10,264 nucleotides of DNA, from NCBI GenBank assembly GCA_046757645.1, contig JBHHYS010000085.1, forward strand, positions 1 through 10,264, in the 5' to 3' direction. Position numbers and translations under genes: made by a program. Positions 5,331 through 10,264 of the stretch are shown here, one piece after another. This DNA comes from JBHHYS01 sp046757645 (GTDB taxonomy: Bacteria > Acidobacteriota > Terriglobia > Acidiferrales > 2-02-FULL-67-57). Every line of letters starts with the position of its first letter. Positions within the stretch are counted from its first letter, which is position 1. A model generated the notes under the pieces. That model was not told where the DNA came from. It saw only the letters and a list, made by a program, of their open reading frames with translations, and ran no database searches.

Positions 5331-5341
5331 GGGTATAGCGA

Positions 5342-6679
5342 ATGCTGAACCGGCTGGCGAATTTTTTTGTGCGCATTGTGGAGCGGTGGATGCCCGACCC
5401 GTTCCTGTTTTGCGTGTTACTGACGGTGCTCGGCTACCTGCTGGCGCTGGGGCTGACGCCAACCGGGCCGGTGAAGCTGGTGACGCAGTGGTACGACGGC
5501 CTGTGGCGCATTCTCCCCTTTGCCATGCGGATGATTCTGATCCTGCTGACCGGCTACGCGCTGGCGAGCTCGCGCCCGGTGCGCCGCCTGCTCGAATGGA
5601 TTGCTTCGATTCCCCGCTCCCAGGCGAGCGCCATCGTGGTGTTGACGCTGGCCGCTGCCCTGGCGTCACTTCTCCACTGGGGCTTCGCGCTGGTGGCCGC
5701 GGCGCTACTGGCCAAAGAGATGGGCCGCAAGCTGCCGGGCTGCGACTTCGGCTTTTTGGTGGCGGGGGCCTACTCGGGCTTCGTCATCTGGGGCTCGGGG
5801 CTTTCGAGCTCGATTGCGCTGGTCTCAGCCACCACGGGCAGCGAGATGAACTTCATCGAGCGGCTCACCGGTGACACCTCGGGGCTCGGCGAGACGCTGT
5901 TCTCGCCGATGAACCTGGTGCTGGTGGCCGCCATGCTCATCAGCCTGCCTCTGATGTTCCGCCTGATGATGCCCCGTGGCGCCCAGGTGCGCGCCCTGGC
6001 CGGGGCGCAGCGGGCTGACTCCGAGGCCGAGAGCCCGGGGGTGGCGGCTCATCCCACACCGGCACAGCGGCTGGAGAACAGCCGCCTGGTGCTCTACGTC
6101 TTGGTATTGCTTGGGGTCGTCTTTCTGGCCCGCCACTTCGCCCGGAACGCTTTCGCCCTCGACCTGAACGTGGTCATCCTGCTCTTTCTGGTGCTGGGGA
6201 TGGCGCTGCACGGCCGCCCGATTGACTACGTGCGCGCCTTCAATCGCGCCGCGCGGGTGGCCGGCCCGCTCGCCCTGCAGTACCCGCTCTACGGCGGCAT
6301 CATGGGAATGATGCAGGAGTCGGGGCTGGCCGGGGTGATCTCTCAGTGGTTCGTGTCGTTTTCGAGTGAGGCGACTTTCCCTTTCTTTTCCTTTCTCTCC
6401 GCGATGCTGATCAACTTCTTCATCCCTTCCGGCGGCGGCCACTGGGTGGTGCAGGGGCCGTTTCTGGTGCCAGCGGCGCTGGCGCTGGGGGTCTCACCGT
6501 CGGTGACGGCTATGGCGGTGGCCTTTGGCGACCAAACGGCCAACATGCTGCAACCCTTCTGGGCGCTGCCCATCCTGGCGATCGCCGACCTCTCCATCCG
6601 CGACATCATGGGCTACTGCCTGATGACCTTCCTGCTTTCCACCACGCTCTCCACGCTGGTATTATTATTCTTGACCTAG
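5342..6679 (+). CDS. atoE: Short-chain fatty acid transporter, AtoE family
   Basis: This 445-residue inner-membrane protein (E. coli AtoE is about 440) is predicted to carry acetoacetate, butyrate or other short-chain fatty acids. It has roughly ten or more hydrophobic segments, at about residues 20-40, 57-77, 93-125, 130-155, 185-205, 245-265, 275-292, 310-340, 345-400 and 420-445. Family signatures include the N-terminal 'RWMPDPFLFCVLLT', the 'GFALVAAALLAKEMGRK' region and, from I361, 'IPSGGGHWVVQGPFLVPAA', followed by 'GDQTANMLQPFWALPILAIA'. The start is ATG 5342, just after a strong inverted repeat that may hide the ribosome binding site. The next gene begins within 3 nt, so the two are probably co-transcribed and translationally coupled. 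No acetoacetyl-CoA transferase (atoDA) or thiolase genes lie in the window, so the physiological substrate is inferred from the family only. Confidence 0.93.
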   Translation: MLNRLANFFVRIVERWMPDPFLFCVLLTVLGYLLALGLTPTGPVKLVTQWYDGLWRILPFAMRMILILLTGYALASSRPVRRLLEWIASIPRSQASAIVVLTLAAALASLLHWGFALVAAALLAKEMGRKLPGCDFGFLVAGAYSGFVIWGSGLSSSIALVSATTGSEMNFIERLTGDTSGLGETLFSPMNLVLVAAMLISLPLMFRLMMPRGAQVRALAGAQRADSEAESPGVAAHPTPAQRLENSRLVLYVLVLLGVVFLARHFARNAFALDLNVVILLFLVLGMALHGRPIDYVRAFNRAARVAGPLALQYPLYGGIMGMMQESGLAGVISQWFVSFSSEATFPFFSFLSAMLINFFIPSGGGHWVVQGPFLVPAALALGVSPSVTAMAVAFGDQTANMLQPFWALPILAIADLSIRDIMGYCLMTFLLSTTLSTLVLLFLT

Positions 6680-6682
6680 GTG

Positions 6683-7669
6683 ATGAAGCCCCAGCCCTCC
6701 AATGCGCTCCCTGGAGCCACCCGCCGCCGTGGCAGGCGAGCCGCGCTCTGGCTGGCGGCATTTGTCGTGGCAGGCTTGGCGCCCTTCGGGCTGCCCGCTC
6801 AGGAAAGCGCGGCCACACCGGGCGCGCAGACCACGACCGGATGGGTGTGCGGCATGGTGGTGGACGAAACCTTTGCCTTCGTCGCCGAGGCTGAGTTAGC
6901 GCTCACTCCTGGGGTCGACCCCGGCGGGGCCGAACCGGAGCCGGTGGCGCGCGCCACCACGGATGCGCACGGAAGCTTTTGCCTGCGGGATTTGCCCCCA
7001 GGCTTTTATCAACTGCGGGCGGCGAAAGCTCCCTGGCCGCCTCAACCGGAGCGCCGGGTGGAGGTGCGCGCCGGCCTGGTCAATCGTCTGACTGCGATCG
7101 AGCTGGAACTCGAGCCCGGCGAGCCCCGCGTCTCCTTCGCGGAGAGTTTTGACGGGATGCCGCCGGGACAAGCGCGCGCCCTGATGGAGCGGCTGATCAT
7201 CCAGAACACCACGGCCAGCATCCAGGAGCTGGCCCGGCGCTTGCTGCCCAAGCGCGGGGTGCGCATCGATGTGGGCCGGCTGGCGGGGCGTTTGAAGGTG
7301 AGTCCTTTGGTGGAAGAGTTGCTGCGGCAGCTCGAGGAGGGCTACTTGCCGCCGCTCAAGACCGCCCGGTATGTCTACGTGGTCGGCGAGCTGGCTGACC
7401 CTCGCACCCATGACGCCACCGTGCAGGGGCTCTTGCGGAAGCTCGGTGACGGCCGACGCTTGCCTCCCGCTCCCTTTCTCTCCCCGGGGCGCACGCCCTA
7501 CGTTGGCGACATCGCCATCCAAGCCCTGGCCCGCCTCACCGGGAAAGACTTTGGGTGGAAGTACGGTCAGTCACCGCTGCGAAACCAGGCGGCCATCCGA
7601 CGCGCCCGCACCTGGTGGCGGAGCGAAGTGGAATCCCGCGAGCGCTTCAAGGGGCGAGGCCGCCGCTAG
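6683..7669 (+). CDS. Exported protein with carboxypeptidase-regulatory-like domain and helical C-terminus
   Basis: I cannot name this 328-residue protein. It has a signal peptide with arginine-rich n-region 'RRRGRRAALWLAAFVVAGLA' and probable cleavage near 'LPAQES'. Residues of about 50-135 look like a carboxypeptidase regulatory-like beta-sandwich: 'GWVCGMVVDE' opens it, then 'ATTDAHGSFCLRDLPPGFYQ' with the typical 'TTDxxGxFxLxxLPPGxY' pattern, then a strand-rich stretch. Residues of about 160-328 are mostly helical. The ending 'LTGKDFGWKYGQSPLRNQAA' followed by 'WWR' is like the end of HEAT-type repeat proteins in related phyla, which I judge from pattern only. The start is ATG 6683; GTG 6680 directly before it is an alternative. 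The transporter stop is at 6677-6679, so coupling with atoE is likely. The two cysteines in the regulatory-like region (about 56 and 97) could form a disulfide after export. A role with the transporter is unproven. Confidence 0.7.
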   Translation: MKPQPSNALPGATRRRGRRAALWLAAFVVAGLAPFGLPAQESAATPGAQTTTGWVCGMVVDETFAFVAEAELALTPGVDPGGAEPEPVARATTDAHGSFCLRDLPPGFYQLRAAKAPWPPQPERRVEVRAGLVNRLTAIELELEPGEPRVSFAESFDGMPPGQARALMERLIIQNTTASIQELARRLLPKRGVRIDVGRLAGRLKVSPLVEELLRQLEEGYLPPLKTARYVYVVGELADPRTHDATVQGLLRKLGDGRRLPPAPFLSPGRTPYVGDIAIQALARLTGKDFGWKYGQSPLRNQAAIRRARTWWRSEVESRERFKGRGRR

Positions 7670-7722
7670 CCCTTCTGCTACGACCCCCACCGGCTGACGT
7701 CGCCAACTTCGCCGCCAACCGA

Positions 7723-8685
7723 CTACGCGTAGAGGTGGGCGACGTATTTCTCGTAGCCGTTGTAGAGCCGGGTGGGAATCCGCTTGCCAGTGGCCACGTC
7801 CCGCTCGGTGGCTTGCGACCAGCGCGGGTGGGGGACCCCCGGGTTGACGTTGGCGGAGAAGTCGTACTCTCGCGGCGCTACCACGTTCCAGAAATTCCGG
7901 GGCCGCCGCCGGGTGAACTCGAAGCGCACGATCGACTTGATGGACTTGAAGCCGTACTTCCAGGGCACGATCAAGCGAATCGGGGCGCCGTTCTGGTTCG
8001 GCAGCCGGTGCCCGTAGCTGCCCACGACCAGCAGGGCCACTTCGTTCCTCGCCTCCGCCAGGGTCAGGGCTTCGAAGTACGGCCAGGGGAGTTGGCTCAT
8101 GCTCTTCTGTCCGGGAGCCTCCGCAGGCCGGTCGAAGCTGACCATGCGCAGGTAGCGGGCCGCGCTCGTGGGCCGGGCCCAGGCGATGAACCTCGCCAGG
8201 GGAAAGCCGATCCAAGGCACCACCACCGACCAGGCCTCCACGCAGCGCAAGCGATAGACCCGCTCTTCGAGCGGCATTTGCCGGATCAGCTCGTCCACGT
8301 CCACGCGCCGCGGCTGTTCCACCGCGCCGGCGACTTCAATCTCCCACGGCCGCGACCGGAACCGCTCCGCCAACTCCGCCACCCGGCCCTTGTCCAGGGT
8401 GAATTCGTAGAAGTTGTTGTAGCCGCCCACAATGCGCTCGGAGGTGATTGGCCGCTCGGGGGCGTATTTGGAGTTGCGCTCGGCCGGCAGCGGCGGCAAA
8501 TTGTCGATTCCCGGTGGCTCGGAGGCGAACGGATTTACGGCCCGGCTCAGCCCGAGTACCGCCAAGCCGAAGCCCGTCACGCCCACCGCGGCGCCCTGCA
8601 AAAACCGCCGCCGGCTCCGATAGACGCCCTCGGGCGTGACTTCCCGCTCGGGAGTCTCCCAGCCTTTCGGGACACGGATCAGCAC
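7723..8685 (-). CDS. msrP: Periplasmic methionine sulfoxide reductase catalytic subunit MsrP (YedY)
   Basis: This 320-residue molybdenum-cofactor enzyme repairs oxidised methionine in periplasmic proteins. The Tat signal is seen at residues 24-30 (SRRRFLQ) followed by a hydrophobic stretch. Typical MsrP segments follow: 'YNNFYEFTLDKG' at about 89-100, 'RPWEIEVAGAVEQPRRVDVD' at 112-131, and the molybdenum-ligand cysteine C148 in 'RLRCVEAWS'. Later come 'LPNQNGAPIRLIVPWKYGFK' and the C-terminal 'NPGVPHPRWSQATER'. Length and cysteine position agree with E. coli YedY. The start appears to be GTG 8685, with GAGG 5 nt and AGGAGG 12 nt upstream; no in-frame ATG fits better. Its usual partner, the haem membrane protein MsrQ, is not next to it: the gene downstream is convergent and unrelated, and the one upstream is divergent. 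A promoter candidate lies at 8719-8746. Confidence 0.95.
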   Translation of the reverse strand: MLIRVPKGWETPEREVTPEGVYRSRRRFLQGAAVGVTGFGLAVLGLSRAVNPFASEPPGIDNLPPLPAERNSKYAPERPITSERIVGGYNNFYEFTLDKGRVAELAERFRSRPWEIEVAGAVEQPRRVDVDELIRQMPLEERVYRLRCVEAWSVVVPWIGFPLARFIAWARPTSAARYLRMVSFDRPAEAPGQKSMSQLPWPYFEALTLAEARNEVALLVVGSYGHRLPNQNGAPIRLIVPWKYGFKSIKSIVRFEFTRRRPRNFWNVVAPREYDFSANVNPGVPHPRWSQATERDVATGKRIPTRLYNGYEKYVAHLYA

Positions 8686-8718
8686 CTTGGCCTCGCCCCT
8701 CCTCTCTACCCTAATCAG

Positions 8719-8746
8719 ATTCTAGCACCCCGGCGCGAGTTGCCAC
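8719..8746 (-). promoter_or_regulatory. Candidate extended -10 promoter for msrP
   Basis: On the minus strand, TGC-TAGAAT gives an extended -10 element with its hexamer at 8719-8724. A weak -35, GTGGCA (4 of 6 to TTGACA), lies at 8741-8746 with 16-bp spacing. Transcription would start about 25-30 nt before the GTG at 8685. Confidence 0.45.
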
Positions 8747-8776
8747 TTCCGAGATCGAAGAAGCGCAGAGGCTGGT

Positions 8777-8806
8777 TTGACACCCCGTCGGCGGACTTGC
8801 TAAAAT
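8777..8806 (+). promoter_or_regulatory. Strong sigma-70-type promoter for the zinc-ribbon/RNase H genes
   Basis: A perfect -35, TTGACA (8777-8782), is followed after 18 bp by TAAAAT (8801-8806), preceded by TGC as in extended -10 promoters. The expected start point is near 8812-8815, giving a leader of about 55 nt before ATG 8870. It is the best promoter match in the window. Confidence 0.75.
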
Positions 8807-8869
8807 GAGCTGTGGCTTCGGGGAGAAGCACAACAGTGATGTCGAATCCCACCGCAGCCGGACGGGAGC

Positions 8870-9616
8870 ATGTTGCCCGACCTGCAGCGACTGATTGAAT
8901 TGCAGCAGGTGGACCTCCGCCTGCTGGAGCTCACCCACCAGATTGAACTCTTCCCCCAGCGTCGCGCCGAAACCGAACAGGAACTCGCCCGCGCCCGCGA
9001 ATCGCTCGCCCGGCTTCGCACCCACCACACCGAAAGCTTGAAAGCCCGCAAGAAGCTGGAGTTGGACGTTCAACAGTTCGAGGAAAAAATCCGCAAGCAC
9101 AAGGAACAAATCTATCAGGTCAAGTCCAACGAGGCCTACCGGACGCTCCAGCAGGAGATTGACTTGGACCAGGAGCAGAAGGCGCGGGCCGAAGACCGGG
9201 TGCTGGAAGCCATGATTGCCGCCGAAGAGCTGGAGAAGCAGATCAAGGCGGCGGAGGAGGAACTCGCCGGCCTGGAGCAGCGGGTCGCCGCCAGCCTCCG
9301 GCGGTTCGACCAGGAGCAGACCGTACGCGAAAAGGAGGCCGCCGAGCTCACCGGGCAGCGCGACGCTCTGCGCGGCCAGGTGGCCGAAGAAACTCTCACC
9401 GTCTACGACCGCATCGCCCACGCCCACGCCGGCCAGGCGCTCGCCCAGGCCCGCGACGAAGTCTGCCAGGTCTGCCTGATCCACATCCGCCCCCAGACCT
9501 ACACCGAGGTCAAGCGCAACGACCAGATCCACTACTGCGAATCCTGCCACCGCATCCTCTACTACGTCCCCGCCGTCCCGCCGGGCGTCCAGCAGCCGGT
9601 GCCGGCGAGCAGTTAG
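8870..9616 (+). CDS. Coiled-coil protein with C-terminal C4 zinc ribbon (COG1579 family)
   Basis: This 248-residue cytoplasmic protein has a long helical hairpin (about residues 5-175) rich in Glu, Lys, Arg and Gln heptads, with the charged turn 'KIRKHKEQIYQVKSNEAYRT' around 65-90 that is typical of the family. A zinc ribbon follows, with C199-x-x-C202 in 'VCQVC' and C223-x-x-C226 in 'YCESCHRILYY'. The family is widespread and often sits next to RNase HI or Nif3/YbgI-like genes. Its role is not well defined; nucleic-acid binding is commonly suggested. The start is ATG 8870, giving 'MLPDLQRLIELQQVD', which matches the usual family beginning. GGGAG lies only 1 nt upstream, which is unusually close, and TTG 8873 would be better spaced. 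It is read from the strong promoter at 8777-8806, and the RNase H gene follows. Confidence 0.88.
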   Translation: MLPDLQRLIELQQVDLRLLELTHQIELFPQRRAETEQELARARESLARLRTHHTESLKARKKLELDVQQFEEKIRKHKEQIYQVKSNEAYRTLQQEIDLDQEQKARAEDRVLEAMIAAEELEKQIKAAEEELAGLEQRVAASLRRFDQEQTVREKEAAELTGQRDALRGQVAEETLTVYDRIAHAHAGQALAQARDEVCQVCLIHIRPQTYTEVKRNDQIHYCESCHRILYYVPAVPPGVQQPVPASS

Positions 9617-9704
9617 CGACCTACCGGTGCCGCGCCCCACTTCAGGGAAAACCTCCAGGGTGAACCCGCCGCGCGAATCGCTGTTCGGTTCCCCCGAGCG
9701 TCCT

Positions 9705-10139
9705 ATGCCGCCGCGCTGCATCGTCGCCACCATTGACGGCGCTGCCCGGGGGAATCCCGGCCCCGCCGCCTACGCAGTTGTCTTTGAAGATGCGCGCGGC
9801 AAGGTGCTGGCGCAACTCGCCCGCCGGCTGGGCCGTGCCACCAACAATGTTGCCGAGTACCGCGCTCTGTTAGCCGCGCTGGCCTACGCCCGCCAGCAGG
9901 GTTGGCGGGCGCTCAAGGTGCGCACCGACTCGGAGCTGCTTGCCCGCCAACTGCAGGGCAAATATCGAGTCCGCAGTGCCGACCTCAAGCCGCTGCACAA
10001 TGAAGCCCGGCAACTCATTTCAACCCTCGACTACTTTGGCGTCGAAGCCGTCTCCCGCAAGCTCACCCGCCCCGCCGATAAGCTCGCCAATGCCGCCCTG
10101 GATAGGCGACGGCGACCCGCCGTCAGCGACCAGAGTTGA
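9705..10139 (+). CDS. rnhA: Ribonuclease HI-like protein
   Basis: This 144-residue RNase H-fold enzyme is predicted to cut the RNA strand of RNA:DNA hybrids in the cytoplasm. All four catalytic acids are present: D11 in 'TIDGAARGNPGPAA', E51 in 'TNNVAEYRAL', D75 in 'VRTDSELL' and D125 in 'RPADKLANAALD'. The Asn usually found three residues before the last Asp ('N.xAD') is Thr here. It resembles the compact RNase HI type that lacks the basic hybrid-binding handle. The start is uncertain. ATG 9705 gives the expected N-terminus but has a weak ribosome binding site. GTG 9660 (15 residues longer) and GTG 9627 (26 residues longer) are in frame and possible. It follows the zinc-ribbon gene on the same strand and probably shares its promoter. 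Confidence 0.88.
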   Translation: MPPRCIVATIDGAARGNPGPAAYAVVFEDARGKVLAQLARRLGRATNNVAEYRALLAALAYARQQGWRALKVRTDSELLARQLQGKYRVRSADLKPLHNEARQLISTLDYFGVEAVSRKLTRPADKLANAALDRRRRPAVSDQS

Positions 10140-10184
10140 GTGGCCGTCAAACCAAAGAGGAGTCCGCAAGAGGTGCGGAGTTTA

Positions 10185-10201
10185 CCCCGCGAACAGCGGG
10201 G
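10185..10201. repeat. Small GC-rich hairpin after the RNase H gene
   Basis: CCCCGC-GAACA-GCGGGG forms a perfect 6-bp stem with a 5-nt loop, 46 nt past the RNase H stop. A weaker TCCGC/GCGGA pair lies at 10163-10179. It could stabilise the upstream 3' end or affect translation of the gene starting at 10211. There is no T-tract, so it is not called a terminator. Confidence 0.4.
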
Positions 10202-10210
10202 CACCCGCAG

Positions 10211-10264
10211 GTGCTTGCTAAGCGCACCATGCGCGCTGTTTACGAGGCCGGCGTGCTGAAGCCA
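10211..10264 (+). CDS. Start of a DUF104/AF2212-type antitoxin-like gene (cut by window edge)
   Basis: From GTG 10211 the frame reads MLAKRTMRAVYEAGVLKP and runs off the edge; ATG 10229 is an alternative start. The 'RAVYExGVLKP' beginning is the hallmark of the small DUF104 (AF2212-like) family. These proteins are thought to act as antitoxins for PIN-domain ribonuclease toxins encoded directly downstream. Only 18 residues are visible, so the call rests on one short motif. No strong Shine-Dalgarno is seen. Confidence 0.5.
   Translation, partial: MLAKRTMRAVYEAGVLKP

Larger units (their letters stand above)
4912..5341. other. 430-bp intergenic stretch without a convincing gene
   Basis: It lies between the S9 peptidase stop and the transporter start. 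It holds an 18-bp palindrome (4945-4962), an A-rich hairpin GAAGAA-AAAAA-TTCTTC (5017-5033 region), three 9-bp tandem units (5028-5054), a short inverted repeat TGACA-A-TGTCA (5238-5248) that could be an operator, and a large inverted repeat just before the transporter. I found no strong -35/-10 pair; 'TATTTA' near 5231 is a weak -10 candidate. An open frame at 4934-5203 has low-complexity, repeat-derived content and no ribosome binding site, and is not called. Confidence 0.6.

Noticed and set aside
7555..8808. Long open frame (over 400 codons) on the plus strand opposite msrP.
   Set aside because: It is the antisense shadow of a well-supported gene in GC-rich DNA; its composition is Pro/Arg/Gly/Ala-rich without any domain pattern.
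10175..10205. GAGTTTACCCCGCGAACAGC with following GGGG looks like a type I-E CRISPR repeat (GAGTTCCCCGC...GCGGGG pattern).
   Set aside because: There is only one copy, no spacer-repeat periodicity and no cas genes; a GC-rich hairpin explains it.

Overview
The window looks like chromosomal DNA of a high-GC, Gram-negative, probably aerobic heterotroph. My best guess is Acidobacteriota or a close relative. This rests on exported S9 and M24 proline-type peptidases, a Tat-exported MsrP, a COG1579 zinc-ribbon protein next to an RNase HI, and an intergenic DNA full of short GC-rich palindromes. It is an inference from gene content; no rRNA or marker gene is present to settle it. I see no rRNA, tRNA, transposase, CRISPR array or phage gene.

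Left part (1-2384): the 3' end of an M24-fold (Xaa-Pro aminopeptidase-like) gene whose metal site looks degraded, then a class I SAM methyltransferase, then a small solitary PD-(D/E)XK nuclease-like gene of lower GC. The methyltransferase is bracketed almost exactly by two direct copies (483-723 and 1431-1741) of a hairpin-rich element. Both copies begin with the last 18 or so codons of an M24 gene: the living tail in copy 1, a decayed relic in copy 2. Copy 2 carries an extra 87-bp palindromic insertion. This is the most unusual structure in the window.

Middle (2404-7669): an exported S9 prolyl-oligopeptidase/DPP-like serine peptidase whose coding sequence seems to contain a 60-bp in-frame palindromic insertion; a 430-bp gene-free stretch with a perfect palindrome, a 9-bp tandem repeat and a large inverted-repeat leader; an AtoE-type short-chain fatty acid transporter; and, 3 nt further on, an exported protein with a carboxypeptidase-regulatory-like domain and a helical C-terminus. 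Peptide breakdown (M24, S9) and short-chain fatty acid uptake (AtoE) fit a scavenging lifestyle. The methyltransferase and nuclease look like accessory cargo between the two peptidase genes.

Right part (7723-10264): msrP (periplasmic methionine sulfoxide reductase catalytic subunit) on the minus strand, without msrQ beside it. It is divergent from a plus-strand pair encoding a coiled-coil/C4 zinc-ribbon protein and an RNase HI. The 184-bp divergent region holds two separate extended -10 promoters, one for each direction. The window ends in the first codons of what looks like a DUF104/AF2212-type antitoxin gene.
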